From the NCBI GenBank assembly GCA_038327385.1, contig JBBQKY010000001.1, positions 5,021-69,020 of the forward strand: 64,000 bases of DNA. The letters run 5' to 3'. Below are positions 7,786 to 16,287 of this stretch, piece by piece. Under the pieces are notes generated by a model. It did no database searches, was not told where the DNA came from, and saw nothing but the letters and a program-made list of their open reading frames with translations. Within the stretch, counting starts at the first letter, position 1; each line of letters begins with the position of its first letter. This DNA comes from JAWWPG01 sp038327385. Lineage in GTDB: Bacteria > Actinomycetota > Actinomycetes > Propionibacteriales > Nocardioidaceae. A program made the translations under genes and the position numbers.

Positions 7786-9108
7786 GTGATCCTCGGCTGC
7801 AGCGCACTGCGCAGCACCGTCGCTCGCTTGCGTGTCATCGCCTTCGGCCTGGCCCTCCTGTTGTTGCCCACTGGTTGCAGCGGATCCGGTGGCCCGGCCG
7901 CAGTCAGTCCGACGCGGGCCGCTCAGCCACCCGGGAGTCTTGCCGGCGCGCCCCACCGCCAGCCGCCCCCGTCCAGTCCCGGCAACCAGGCAGCCAGCGC
8001 GTCCACACAGCTGAGCCACGCCAGCGCCGTGTTGGAGCGCCAAGTAGCGGCCCTGCGGCGCCGGGACCGAGCCGGCTTCCTCGCCGACTGGGCCGATCGG
8101 TCAGCCGCACGGCAGCAGGCTGACGCCATCTTCAGCAACCTGCTAGCCCTCAGGGCGAGCGTCGTCGGCGCCAGTGTCGTCGCGGGAACGGCCCCGGAAC
8201 AGGGATCGTCATGGAGCGCGGACGTCGATGTGCGCTGGCGGCTGACCGCCATGGACAGTGGATACAGCAGCTCTGCTCTCGTCTTTCGCTTCGCTGAGCA
8301 GGGCGGGAGAACGATGCTCACCTCCGTGTCCGCCGCCCCCCAGGCCAGGACCCCGATCTGGCTGCTGCCTGGCCTCGAGGTACGCCGTGGCCCCCGCACG
8401 CTCGCGGCGGCCACGGGTGCAGCGTCGGCTGCCCGGGTGGGCCGCCTGCTCGGGACCGCCGTCAGGGCGGTCGAAGCGGTGCTTCCCGGGTGGCACGGGA
8501 CACTGGTCGGCTATCTCCCCGACACCGGTGCGCAGTTCGCCGCACTCATCGCGGGCCACGAGCGGGAGTACGCCGGTATCGCTGCGGTCACCTCCACCGT
8601 CGACGGCTCGAACCGAAGCGCCGCCCCGACGGCGATCGTCATGAACCCGGCGGTGTTCGGCACGCTCGGACCGGTCGGCGCGCGGGTCGTCGTGACACAC
8701 GAGGCAACCCATGTCGCCACGGGCGCCACGACGGTCGGCATGCCACTGTGGGTGGTCGAAGGCTTCGCGGACTATGTCGGGATCGCTGCCATGGGCGTGC
8801 CGCCGGCTGCCGCCGCCCGGGCTGCCCTGCGCGTCGTACGACGGGAGGGAGCGCCAGCCGCCCTTCCCGGTGACGGGGCATTCGCCGTCCGGGGAAGCGC
8901 GCTGGAGGCGACCTACGAGGAGGCGTGGCTGGCCTCCTGGCTCATCGCCCGCCGGTACGGCAGCGCGAGGCTGGTCGCCTTCTACCGCGCGGTGCAGACG
9001 CGTCCCCGCGAGATCTCCACGGCGTTCTCGGGCGTTCTCCACACCTCACAGAGCGCCTTCACAGCTCGCTGGCGGGCCTACCTCGGGAAGCTTGCCCATG
9101 CCGGATGA
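7786..9108 (+). CDS. Exported gluzincin-type metallopeptidase-like protein
   Basis: The 440-residue product has a signal segment (VIAFGLALLLLPTGC) whose cysteine could be lipidated, though the -3 residue is proline and not the usual leucine. A Ser/Pro/Gln-rich linker follows, then an NTF2-like stretch (about 75-195), and a C-terminal peptidase domain. It has HEATH with H305, E306 and H309, and WVVEGFADY with E325, the HExxH plus downstream glutamate pattern of gluzincins (MA clan). It probably acts on proteins outside the membrane; the substrate is unknown. GTG 7786 is supported by a leaderless promoter. It precedes the pimB-like gene by 45 bases on the same strand and may be co-transcribed with it. 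Confidence 0.75.
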   Translation: MILGCSALRSTVARLRVIAFGLALLLLPTGCSGSGGPAAVSPTRAAQPPGSLAGAPHRQPPPSSPGNQAASASTQLSHASAVLERQVAALRRRDRAGFLADWADRSAARQQADAIFSNLLALRASVVGASVVAGTAPEQGSSWSADVDVRWRLTAMDSGYSSSALVFRFAEQGGRTMLTSVSAAPQARTPIWLLPGLEVRRGPRTLAAATGAASAARVGRLLGTAVRAVEAVLPGWHGTLVGYLPDTGAQFAALIAGHEREYAGIAAVTSTVDGSNRSAAPTAIVMNPAVFGTLGPVGARVVVTHEATHVATGATTVGMPLWVVEGFADYVGIAAMGVPPAAAARAALRVVRREGAPAALPGDGAFAVRGSALEATYEEAWLASWLIARRYGSARLVAFYRAVQTRPREISTAFSGVLHTSQSAFTARWRAYLGKLAHAG

Positions 9109-9153
9109 GCGCCAGGGGGGGCGGGTCGGCGCGGCTCGCCCGGGCGCGCCCTC

Positions 9154-10335
9154 GTGACGGCGGGCGCCAAGACTCTCGTGGTGACCAACGACTTCCCGCC
9201 GAGTCGTGGCGGGATCGAGTCGTTCGTCCTCTCTCTGTGCGACAGCCTCCCGAGCGACCGCCTGGTCGTCTACACATCCCGGATGCGTGGCGCCGAGCAG
9301 GTCGACCGCACGCTTGCGTACCCGGTGGTCCGCGACCGGAGCCCGGTTCTGCTTCCGACCCGGAGCGTGGCCCGGTCCGTCCAGCGGGTTGCGGCTCGCG
9401 AGGGGTGCGACCGCGTCCTGTTCGGCGCGGCAGCGCCGCTGGGGCTGCTTGCCCGTGGTCTGCGCACGGTGGGTGTGCGCCGGATCGTGGCGCTGACGCA
9501 CGGACACGAGGTGTGGTGGTCCACAGTGCCGGGAGCCCGGGCGCTGCTGAGGCGGATAGCCGGCGACGTCGACGTCCTGACGTACGTGAGCGAGTTCTGC
9601 CGCGCCGCGATCGCCGCGGCGCTGCCACCGGAGGGCGCCGGCGCCATGAGGCGGCTCTCGCCCGGAGTCGACACCGAGGTGTTCCGTCCGGATGTGGACG
9701 GCGCGCTGCTGAGAAGGCGGCTGGGCATCGCCGAGAGCCAGCAGGTGGTGCTCGCGGCGTCGCGACTGGTCCTCCGCAAGGGCCACGACGTCCTCCTGGC
9801 TGGATGGCCGCGGGTGCTCGCCGCTCACCCCGACGCCGTGCTGCTGGTGGTCGGTGACGGGCCGGCGCGCGCCCGTCTCGAACGATCGGCGGCCCGGCCG
9901 GCCGTGGCCGGCTCCATCCGTTTCCTGCGGGACACTCCGTTGGCCGACATGCCGCTCGTGTACGCCGCTGCCGACGTGTTCGCCATCCCTTGCCGCACCC
10001 GGCTGGGGGGGCTCGAGCCGGAGGCGCTCGGCATCGTCTTCCTGGAGGCCGCCGCGACCGGACTCCCGGTCGTCGTCGGAGCCTCCGGAGGAGCGCCCGA
10101 GACCGTGATCGACGGCGAGACTGGGTTCGTCGTCGATCCGCGCAGTTGCGACGAAGTGGCTACGGCCATCTGCAGACTGCTTGCCGATCCCGAGCGAGGA
10201 GTGGCCATGGGCAGGCGCGGCCGGGCCTTCGTCAGGCAGGCATACTCCGCTGCCGATGCCGGCAGGAGGCTGCGACACCTGCTCGAGATCGAGAGCCAGA
10301 ATGACGAGCGGGGCGCCGCGCCGGCTCAGAGGTAG
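9154..10335 (+). CDS. pimB: GT4-family mannosyltransferase, PimB-like
   Basis: PimB adds the second mannose, from GDP-mannose, to phosphatidylinositol monomannoside on the cytoplasmic face of the membrane. The 393-residue product starts with TLVVTNDFPPSRGGIESF, the GGIE loop of GT4 enzymes, has LTHGHEVWW and SPGVDTEVFRP, and the GT-B donor-site motif PCRTRLGGLEPEALGIVFLE with the E-x7-E glutamates. This last stretch closely resembles actinobacterial PimB (Rv2188c). Position next to a fadD15-like gene agrees. The start is GTG 9154 without a clear Shine-Dalgarno site, so coupling to the upstream gene is likely. Its end overlaps the convergent acyl-CoA ligase gene by ten bases. The mannosyl acceptor is inferred from family and context. 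Confidence 0.85.
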   Translation: MTAGAKTLVVTNDFPPSRGGIESFVLSLCDSLPSDRLVVYTSRMRGAEQVDRTLAYPVVRDRSPVLLPTRSVARSVQRVAAREGCDRVLFGAAAPLGLLARGLRTVGVRRIVALTHGHEVWWSTVPGARALLRRIAGDVDVLTYVSEFCRAAIAAALPPEGAGAMRRLSPGVDTEVFRPDVDGALLRRRLGIAESQQVVLAASRLVLRKGHDVLLAGWPRVLAAHPDAVLLVVGDGPARARLERSAARPAVAGSIRFLRDTPLADMPLVYAAADVFAIPCRTRLGGLEPEALGIVFLEAAATGLPVVVGASGGAPETVIDGETGFVVDPRSCDEVATAICRLLADPERGVAMGRRGRAFVRQAYSAADAGRRLRHLLEIESQNDERGAAPAQR

Positions 10336-12110
10336 AGGGCGTCGACCTCGTCGGCGAACTTCGCCAGCACCACGTCGCGACGGAGCTTCAGCGTCGGCGT
10401 GAGCTCGCCCGTCACCTCGCTCCAGTCCGTGGTCAGGATCGCGAACGTGCGGATGGCCTCGGCCCGCGACACCGAGGCATTCGCCTCGTCGACTGCGCTC
10501 TGCACCTCGGCCAGCATGTCCGGGTCATGCACGAGGTCGGCGATCTCGACGGCCTTGCGACGAGACTGCAGCCATGCTGGAAGGGCGTCGCGGTCGAGTG
10601 TCACCAGCGCGGCAACGAACGGCCTGCCGTCCCCGACCACGATGCACTGGCTCACCAACGGATGGGCTCGCACGCGGTCCTCGAGAACGGACGCGGCCAC
10701 GTTCTTGCCCCCGGCAGTCACGAGAATGTCTCTCTTACGACCGGTGATCCAGACGAAGCCGTCGTCGTCCACTTCCCCGAGGTCTCCCGTCCGCAGCCAC
10801 CCGTCGACCAGACACTCGGCGGTTGCCGGCTCGTTGTGCCAGTAGCCGCCGAACACCTGGTCCCCGCGGAACACCAGCTCGCCGTCGTCGGCCACCCGCA
10901 CGGTGGTGCCGGGCAGCGGACGGCCGACACTGCCAACGCGCTGCGCGTCGGGCAGGTTGACGGTGAGGGCGGCGGTCGTCTCGCTGAGTCCGTAGCCCTC
11001 CAGCACCGCGATGCCGACGCCCCGGTAGAAGTGCGTGAGCCGGTCTCCGAGCGGGGCGCCACCGGAGACCGCGAACCGGATGCGCCCGCCCAGCGCCGCG
11101 CGCAGCTTGGCGTACACCAGCCTGTCGAACGCCGCGTGACGCGCGCGGAGCAACACCCCCGGCCCGCCGCCGTCGCAGGCGCGGCTGTACGCCCCGGCCG
11201 TGACGGCGGCAGCCTCGAAAAGGCGCGCCCTGCCGTTGGAAGCGGCGCGCCGGCTGGCCGTGTCGAACACCTTCTCGAAGACGCGGGGAACAGCGAGGAC
11301 GAACGACGGGCGGAAGCCCTCGAGGTCCTCGAGCAGGTTCTTGATCTCAGCCGTGTGACCGACCCGGACCCGGGCCCGGACACAACCCACCGAGATGATG
11401 CGCGCGAAGACGTGCGCCATCGGCAGGAAGAGCAGCGTGCTCGCCTCCTCGCCGTCGAAGAGCCCCGGCAGCAGCGTCGTCGCGACCCCGAGCTCGAACA
11501 TGAAGTTGCCGTGCGTGAGGGCGCAACCCCTGGGTTGCCCCGTCGTCCCGGAGGTGTAGACCAAGGTGGCCAGGCTGCCGGGCGTCGCCGCTGCCCTCCG
11601 GTCCTCGAGCCCAGCGTCGCTCAGGCCCGACCCAGCCCGCGCGAGCGCCGCGAGACCGCCGCCGTCGAGGCAGACGACCCGGCGCAGCTCAGGCAGGCCG
11701 GGCCGGACCTCCTCGACCCGGGCCGCGTGCTCGGCAGTCTCGGCGACCACCAGAACCGCCCCGGAGTCGGCCAGCAGCCAGCTGATCTGCTCCGTCGCTG
11801 ACGTCTCGTAGATGGGCACCGACACCGCACCCGCGAACCACACCGCGTAGTCGAGAACCGTCCACTCGTAGCGGGTGCTCGAGATCAGCGCCACTCGCTC
11901 ACCCCTGCCGACGCCGACGCCGACGAGACCCTTCGCAGCCGCGGTCACGTCAACAAGGAACTCGGCCCAGGTCACGTCGCACCACTCGCCACCGACCCGG
12001 CGGCTGAAGGCCACCACATCGCCGTACCTAGCGGCATTGAGCACGACATCGTCCGTCAGGTTCCCGGCCGCGGGCAGCACGAAGGTCGAGGATGCCGCGT
12101 ACTCGCGCAC
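10326..12110 (-). CDS. Long-chain acyl-CoA ligase, FadD15-like
   Basis: It activates long-chain fatty acids with ATP and CoA through an acyl-adenylate. The 594-residue product has the P-loop LVYTSGTTGQPRGC, the YGLSET motif, the hinge LVDGWLRTGDLG, and the late catalytic lysine region ITGRKRDILVTAGGKNVA. The length fits the family. GTG 12110 is chosen because GGAGG lies close upstream and because the open frame further up runs antisense through the START-like gene. It is on the opposite strand to its neighbours, exactly as fadD15 (Rv2187) is relative to pimB in M. tuberculosis from memory. It likely feeds envelope lipid acylation. Confidence 0.88.
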   Translation of the reverse strand: MREYAASSTFVLPAAGNLTDDVVLNAARYGDVVAFSRRVGGEWCDVTWAEFLVDVTAAAKGLVGVGVGRGERVALISSTRYEWTVLDYAVWFAGAVSVPIYETSATEQISWLLADSGAVLVVAETAEHAARVEEVRPGLPELRRVVCLDGGGLAALARAGSGLSDAGLEDRRAAATPGSLATLVYTSGTTGQPRGCALTHGNFMFELGVATTLLPGLFDGEEASTLLFLPMAHVFARIISVGCVRARVRVGHTAEIKNLLEDLEGFRPSFVLAVPRVFEKVFDTASRRAASNGRARLFEAAAVTAGAYSRACDGGGPGVLLRARHAAFDRLVYAKLRAALGGRIRFAVSGGAPLGDRLTHFYRGVGIAVLEGYGLSETTAALTVNLPDAQRVGSVGRPLPGTTVRVADDGELVFRGDQVFGGYWHNEPATAECLVDGWLRTGDLGEVDDDGFVWITGRKRDILVTAGGKNVAASVLEDRVRAHPLVSQCIVVGDGRPFVAALVTLDRDALPAWLQSRRKAVEIADLVHDPDMLAEVQSAVDEANASVSRAEAIRTFAILTTDWSEVTGELTPTLKLRRDVVLAKFADEVDALYL

Positions 12111-12195
12111 GAGCCCTCCGTTGTGCCGCCGGACCGGTCTCGTGCAGGCTATCGCCGAGCGGGTCAGGGTGTGCAACGCGCGAAGGGGTGAGCCG

Positions 12196-12717
12196 GTGCC
12201 GCTTGTCGACGTCATCGAGGAGCTCTTCGTCGTGGCGGCACCGGAGCGAGTCCGCTGCGTCGTCTGCGACGAGACCGGTTGGCGCGCGTGTTTTCCGGGC
12301 GTCGCCCTCACGCCGTACGACGACAGGGGTCGGCTGGGCATCCGTTGGGCCGTCTCCGGCGAGCTCGAGGGCACCGCCGAGGTGTGGCTGGAGGAGCATG
12401 GCGACGGCACGATCGTGCATGCCTATCTGCGGGCGGACCCGGCCCGGGGCGACCCGCGCCGACTCGGCCGATCGCGGCGTCGGACAGTGCAGCGTTACGC
12501 GCTGCCCCTGAAGCAGTACCTGCTCGACGTGAAGGACCTGCTCGAGGGGGACCGACCGCTCGGAACGGCACTCGTGCCGCTGCACGAGCGGGTATCCTCA
12601 GCCTCTCAGGAAAAGCAGGGCACCCGGCGACATCGCCAGCGGCCGACCGGCACGAGCAGCGAAGGGGCAGCGCCCGATGGCAGACCAGACGACCTCGAGC
12701 ATCGTGATCGAGGCTGA
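12196..12717 (+). CDS. START/SRPBCC-like conserved protein
   Basis: The 173-residue product has the beta-strand-rich pattern of the START/SRPBCC fold: LVDVIEELFVVAAP at the start, CFPGVALTPYD, GTAEVWLEEHGDGTIVHAYL in the middle and a C-terminal helix (RYALPLKQYLLDVKDLL). This fold binds hydrophobic ligands. The last 40 residues are charged and disordered. GTG 12196 is chosen because AAGGGG lies about seven bases upstream. Its end overlaps the start of the next START-type gene by 41 bases, so translation may be coupled. By position it corresponds to Rv2186c. The ligand is unknown; the surrounding lipid genes suggest a lipid. Confidence 0.65.
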   Translation: MPLVDVIEELFVVAAPERVRCVVCDETGWRACFPGVALTPYDDRGRLGIRWAVSGELEGTAEVWLEEHGDGTIVHAYLRADPARGDPRRLGRSRRRTVQRYALPLKQYLLDVKDLLEGDRPLGTALVPLHERVSSASQEKQGTRRHRQRPTGTSSEGAAPDGRPDDLEHRDRG

Positions 12718-13114
12718 CCCGGCCAGCGTCATGGCAGTCATCGCCGACTTCGAGAGCTACCCCGTATGGGCCAAGGGCGTGAAGTCGACAGCGGTGTTGA
12801 GCACACTCGAGGACGGCCGGGCGCGCGAGGTGGAGTTCGTGCTGGACGCGGCGCCCATCAAGGACGAGTACACGCTGAGCTACCAGTGGGAGGGCGACAA
12901 GCAGGTCACCTGGTCCCTCGTCAGGGCCAAGATGTTGAAGGCCATGGAGGGCGCCTACATCCTCAGTGCGGGAGTCGGCGCGACCCAGGTGACGTACCAG
13001 CTCAGCGTCGACCTGAGCATCCCGATGATCGGGATGCTCAGGCGCAAGGGTGAGCGGGTCGTCATCGACACGGCTCTCGAGGGGCTCAAACGGCGCGTCG
13101 AGTCCCTGGCCTGA
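12677..13114 (+). CDS. SRPBCC (START-like) protein, TB16.3 type
   Basis: A compact 145-residue START-like lipid-binding fold: TTSSIVIEADPASVMAVIAD with the typical cyclase/START opening, FESYPVWAKGVKS, then a beta sheet (EVEFVLDAA, YTLSYQW, VTWSLV) and the C-terminal helix (ALEGLKRRVESLA). M. tuberculosis Rv2185c (TB16.3) is the positional equivalent from memory. It probably carries or senses a hydrophobic molecule in the cytoplasm. The ATG at 12677 has GAAGGGG some ten bases upstream. It is followed with no gap by the ArsA-like gene, so the two products may work together. Confidence 0.85.
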   Translation: MADQTTSSIVIEADPASVMAVIADFESYPVWAKGVKSTAVLSTLEDGRAREVEFVLDAAPIKDEYTLSYQWEGDKQVTWSLVRAKMLKAMEGAYILSAGVGATQVTYQLSVDLSIPMIGMLRRKGERVVIDTALEGLKRRVESLA

Positions 13115-14323
13115 GTGCCAGGGATGCGAGTTCTCCTCTTCACCGGCAAAGGTGGCGTCGGCAAGACAACGGCGGCCGCCGGTACGGCGACCCTCGGGGC
13201 ACTTCGGGGGCACCGCACGCTGGTGCTCAGCACGGACGCCGCGCAGTCTCTCGGTGATGCCTTCGACCTCCCCGTTGGCCCCGAGCCGACGCGCATCGAC
13301 ACAAACCTGTACGTCCAGCAGGTCGACGTGCAACAGCGGTTCGAGCGGTCCTGGGGCGAGATCCAGTCCTACCTGCTGTCCGTGCTGCAGACCACGGGCA
13401 TGGACCGGATCGCGGCCGAGGAGCTGACCGTCCTTCCCGGCGCCGAGGAGGTCCTGGCGCTGCTCGAGGTCCGCGACCAGGCGCGGGCGGGTACCTGGGA
13501 CCTGCTCGTCGTCGACTGTGCACCGACGGCAGAGACACTTCGGCTGCTCGCCCTGCCAGCGGCGCTCGGCTGGTACCTGGACCGGATGCTTCCGACGGAA
13601 CGGGCGATGGTCAAGGTCCTCAATCCCATGCTCACCCGGGCCGCCGGAGTACCTATGCCCTCGGACTCGGTCTTCGACGCGGTCAAGCGGCTGCACGGTG
13701 ACCTCGCCGAGGTGCGAGCGCTGCTGACCGGCCCTGCGACCTCGGTGCGCCTCGTGCTGACCCCGGAAGCCGTCGTCGTTGCGGAGGCGCGGCGGTCGCT
13801 GACAACCCTGTCGCTGTACGGCTACCAGGTCGACGGGGTGATCGCCAACCGGATCTTCCCAGCCGCCGACGCCGATGCCTGGCGGCGCCAGTGGGTCGCT
13901 GCACAGTCGCAGATCCTCGCCGAGGTCGAGACCTCCTTCGCTCCGCTCGACGTCTGGAGGTCGCCGTACCGTTCCTGCGAGCCGGTGGGCCTGAGCGAGC
14001 TCGCCGCGTTCGCCGCCCAGCTGTACGGCACCGATGACCCCTTCCGTCGGGCAGCCGGCGAAGATCTCATGGATGTACGACGGGTCGGCGGCCACGTCGA
14101 GCTGAGCGTCGCGCTGCCGTTCACGGATGCCGGTGACATCGACCTGTCGCGCCGAGGGGACGAGCTGGTGATGACGGTGGGCTGTCACCGACGCCTGCTC
14201 GCCCTCCCGGCTGCGCTGCAGAATGCGCGAGTGCGCGGCGCCGCGATGCGAGCCGGCTCCTTGGTCGTGACGTTCGAGCCGGCCACCGGGGCCAAGCGAA
14301 AGGGTTCCGATGCCGAGCGCTGA
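13115..14323 (+). CDS. ArsA/Get3-like ATPase
   Basis: The 402-residue product has a deviant Walker A motif, FTGKGGVGKTT, at the N-terminus, the switch STDAAQSLGDAF and the D of VVDCAPTAETLRLL, all typical of the ArsA/Get3 subgroup of SIMIBI ATPases. Residues from about 325 form a small beta sandwich (HVELSVALPF, LSRRGDELVMTVG) like the HSP20-like C-terminal domain of bacterial ArsA-like proteins. There are no cysteine triplets for arsenite, so arsenic export is unlikely; handling of membrane proteins or lipids is a guess from context (START-like genes upstream, plsC downstream). GTG 13115 follows the previous stop directly; ATG 13124 is an alternative start. Rv2184c is the positional match. 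Confidence 0.8.
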   Translation: MPGMRVLLFTGKGGVGKTTAAAGTATLGALRGHRTLVLSTDAAQSLGDAFDLPVGPEPTRIDTNLYVQQVDVQQRFERSWGEIQSYLLSVLQTTGMDRIAAEELTVLPGAEEVLALLEVRDQARAGTWDLLVVDCAPTAETLRLLALPAALGWYLDRMLPTERAMVKVLNPMLTRAAGVPMPSDSVFDAVKRLHGDLAEVRALLTGPATSVRLVLTPEAVVVAEARRSLTTLSLYGYQVDGVIANRIFPAADADAWRRQWVAAQSQILAEVETSFAPLDVWRSPYRSCEPVGLSELAAFAAQLYGTDDPFRRAAGEDLMDVRRVGGHVELSVALPFTDAGDIDLSRRGDELVMTVGCHRRLLALPAALQNARVRGAAMRAGSLVVTFEPATGAKRKGSDAER

Positions 14324-14606
14324 GCCGGTGGGGACGCTCGCCGAGGAGGCGGCAAAGCTCCTCGCGGTGTTCCAGGCACGGGCCAGCGGCGCCGACGACC
14401 ATGTCGATGATGCTGGCGATCTGTGCGACGGGTGTCCGCTCTGCCGGCTGCGGACGGCTGTCCGGGCCGTCAGCCCTGAGGTTCGCCAGCACCTCTCAGA
14501 GGCGGCAACATCGGTCGTGCTGGCGATGAAGGGTCTCCTCGACGACCCGGGGGCGGCCAACCGTCGCGCCGCTCCGTTCGAGAAGATCGATCTCACAGAG
14601 GAGTGA
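14310..14606 (+). CDS. Small conserved protein with CX2CX2C motif
   Basis: This 98-residue protein overlaps the ArsA-like gene by 14 bases and stops three bases before glucokinase. It has a short helical N-terminus (LAEEAAKLLAVFQ), the cysteine cluster CDGCPLCRLRTAVRAV, and two further helices (VRQHLSEAATSVVLAMKGLL). The cysteines may bind zinc. Such proteins are fixed partners of the ArsA-like gene in actinobacteria (Rv2183c by position). Function unknown; a role as an adaptor of the ATPase is only inferred from the overlap. Confidence 0.75.
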   Translation: MPSAEPVGTLAEEAAKLLAVFQARASGADDHVDDAGDLCDGCPLCRLRTAVRAVSPEVRQHLSEAATSVVLAMKGLLDDPGAANRRAAPFEKIDLTEE

Positions 14607-14609
14607 CAG

Positions 14610-15554
14610 GTGACCTTGACCATAGGCGTCGACATCGGCGGCACCAAGATCGCGGCGGGCGTCGTCAACGCGGACGGGTCGATCGTCGAGACCCAGCGAC
14701 GAGAGACACCTGCGCATGCGGCGCGCGCTACCGAGGATGCGGTGATCGCGCTGGTCGCGGAGTTCCGACAGCGCCACGAGATCGAGGCCGTCGGCATCGC
14801 AGCAGCCGGCTACATCGACGCGCAGCGTTCCACGGTGCTGTTCGCCGCGAACCTCGCCTGGCGGGACGAGCCGCTGAAGGCGACGGTCGAGAACGCCGTC
14901 AAGCTGCCCACCGTCGTCGAGAACGACGCCAACGCCGCAGCCTGGGGCGAGTTCCGCTTCGGCGCCGGAGCCGACGTCGACGAGCTTCTGATGGTCGCCC
15001 TCGGCACCGGTATCGGCGGGGGCATCGTGCTCAACGGCCAGCTGTTCCGCGGCACTTTCGGGATCGCCGCCGAGTTCGGTCACGTCCGGGCGGTGCCGGA
15101 CGGCCGCCTCTGCGGCTGCGGTAACCGTGGCTGCTGGGAGCAGTACGCAAGCGGTTCGGCCTTGGTCCACGAGGTGAAGGAGGTGGCCGCGAAGGGGTCA
15201 CCGCGGGCCGGCGCAATCCTGGACGCGGCAGCGGGTGACCCGGACGCGATCACCGGCCCGATGATCACCGCAGCAGCCAAGGCCGGTGACCGCCTGTCCA
15301 TCGAGGCGTTCCAGACCGTCGGAAGGTGGCTGGGCCAGGGCCTCGCGGACCTGGCGAGCGCTTTCGACCCCGGAGTGGTGGTCATCGGCGGCGGCGTCTC
15401 GGAGGCGGGGGACCTGCTCATCGACCCGACCCGGGAGGCGTTTCGCCGTCAGCTGTCCGGACGTGGTCACCGGCCGGAGCTGGAGATCCGGCTCGCGGCC
15501 CTCGGCAACGCCGCTGGTGTGACCGGCGTAGCCGACCTCGCCCGGCAGCGCTGA
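14610..15554 (+). CDS. glk: ROK-family glucokinase
   Basis: It phosphorylates glucose to glucose 6-phosphate. The 314-residue product opens with the phosphate-binding loop LTIGVDIGGTKIAAG, has VENDANAAAWGE with the catalytic aspartate, GTGIGGGIVLNG, and the ROK zinc site CGCGNRGCWEQY (C168, C170, C175). The late VVIGGGVSEAG closes the ATP site. These match actinobacterial GlkA-type glucokinases such as that of Streptomyces. GTG 14610 is the first codon of the domain. The donor (ATP or polyphosphate) cannot be decided; the sequence looks like the ATP-type ROK enzyme and not PPGK. It sits in the START/ArsA run. Confidence 0.9.
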   Translation: MTLTIGVDIGGTKIAAGVVNADGSIVETQRRETPAHAARATEDAVIALVAEFRQRHEIEAVGIAAAGYIDAQRSTVLFAANLAWRDEPLKATVENAVKLPTVVENDANAAAWGEFRFGAGADVDELLMVALGTGIGGGIVLNGQLFRGTFGIAAEFGHVRAVPDGRLCGCGNRGCWEQYASGSALVHEVKEVAAKGSPRAGAILDAAAGDPDAITGPMITAAAKAGDRLSIEAFQTVGRWLGQGLADLASAFDPGVVVIGGGVSEAGDLLIDPTREAFRRQLSGRGHRPELEIRLAALGNAAGVTGVADLARQR

Positions 15555-15583
15555 CGGCCAGCCGGGCGAGCTCGCAGGGTCCG

Positions 15584-16258
15584 ATGGCAGCCGTCACGGT
15601 CGTCAGCTACAACATCTACGGTGCGCGCTACCGATCGCAGCTTCGGGCCGCCGTCGTGGCGCTAGCTCCCGATGTGCTCGTTGTGAACGAGACTCCGAAG
15701 GTTCCGCTGATCTGGCGGTGGCAGTGCGACAGGCTGGCGCGCTCCTGGGGGCTGCGTCGCGCGGCCGGCGGACGGGATGCGGGCAGCAACATGGTCTGCG
15801 TCTCGTCCCGGATCGAGGTGCGGGCAAGCAGCGCCCGCCGGCTGCCCCAGCCCCGATTCAAGCCCCGCCGGGGGATCGTGACCGTGCAGTGCTCGGTGGG
15901 CGGTGTGGAGTTCGCCGTGGTGGGCGTTCACCTGTCGCTGCTGAGAAAGTCCCGCCCGGCTGAGGCGGCGGAGGCCATCGCCGACGGGGCAGCACTTCGC
16001 GGTCCGCTGCTGCTCTGCGGAGACTTCAACGAAGGTCCTGGCAAGCCTGCCTGGCAGGCGTTCCGCGACGTCAGCCTGGTCGACCACGCTCAGCCCGCGG
16101 CGTTCACGTCTACAGCGAGGAATCCGACGAGTCGGATCGACGGGCTGCTGGTCCGCGGTGTGCGGGTCCTCGAGCACGTCGTACCGGACCTCCCGCACGG
16201 TGTGCTTCGCGAGGCCAGCGACCATCTGCCAGTGCTGGCTCGAGTCGTGATCGGCTGA
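15584..16258 (+). CDS. Endonuclease/exonuclease/phosphatase (EEP) family hydrolase
   Basis: The 224-residue product is a short EEP-fold phosphohydrolase. TVVSYNIYGARY gives the metal-binding asparagine, VVNETPK the glutamate, FAVVGVHLSLLR the histidine strand, LLCGDFNEGP the D-x-N, and ASDHLPVLARV the final D-H pair, so the catalytic set is complete. Members cleave DNA, phosphoinositides or other phosphodiesters, and the substrate here cannot be chosen. ATG 15584 lies 29 bases after glucokinase. It converges on the TIGR00300-family gene across a strong hairpin. Confidence 0.82.
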   Translation: MAAVTVVSYNIYGARYRSQLRAAVVALAPDVLVVNETPKVPLIWRWQCDRLARSWGLRRAAGGRDAGSNMVCVSSRIEVRASSARRLPQPRFKPRRGIVTVQCSVGGVEFAVVGVHLSLLRKSRPAEAAEAIADGAALRGPLLLCGDFNEGPGKPAWQAFRDVSLVDHAQPAAFTSTARNPTSRIDGLLVRGVRVLEHVVPDLPHGVLREASDHLPVLARVVIG

Positions 16259-16263
16259 CGGCC

Positions 16264-16287
16264 GACGCACCGGCCCCTCGGTGCGTC
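16264..16287. terminator. Bidirectional terminator-like hairpin
   Basis: GACGCACCG (16264-16272) and CGGTGCGTC (16279-16287) form a perfect 9-bp GC-rich stem with a 6-base loop exactly between two convergent genes. It overlaps the stop codon of the minus-strand gene. There is no T-tract, as is common for actinobacterial terminators. Confidence 0.6.

Noticed and set aside
5753..7807. Long minus-strand open frame (684 codons) across the NYN tail, CXXC and NlpC/P60 genes
   Set aside because: It is the antisense shadow of well-supported genes, is rich in Arg, Gly and His, and has no domain or start signal. Similar long shadows at 12308-14797, 34791-37250, 46428-48362, 53020-55329 and 55554-57752 were left out for the same reason.
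8838..8850. Frequent word GTCGTACGAC across the window as a possible regulatory palindrome
   Set aside because: It occurs mostly inside genes at Val-Val-Arg or Val-Tyr-Asp codons, so codon choice explains it.
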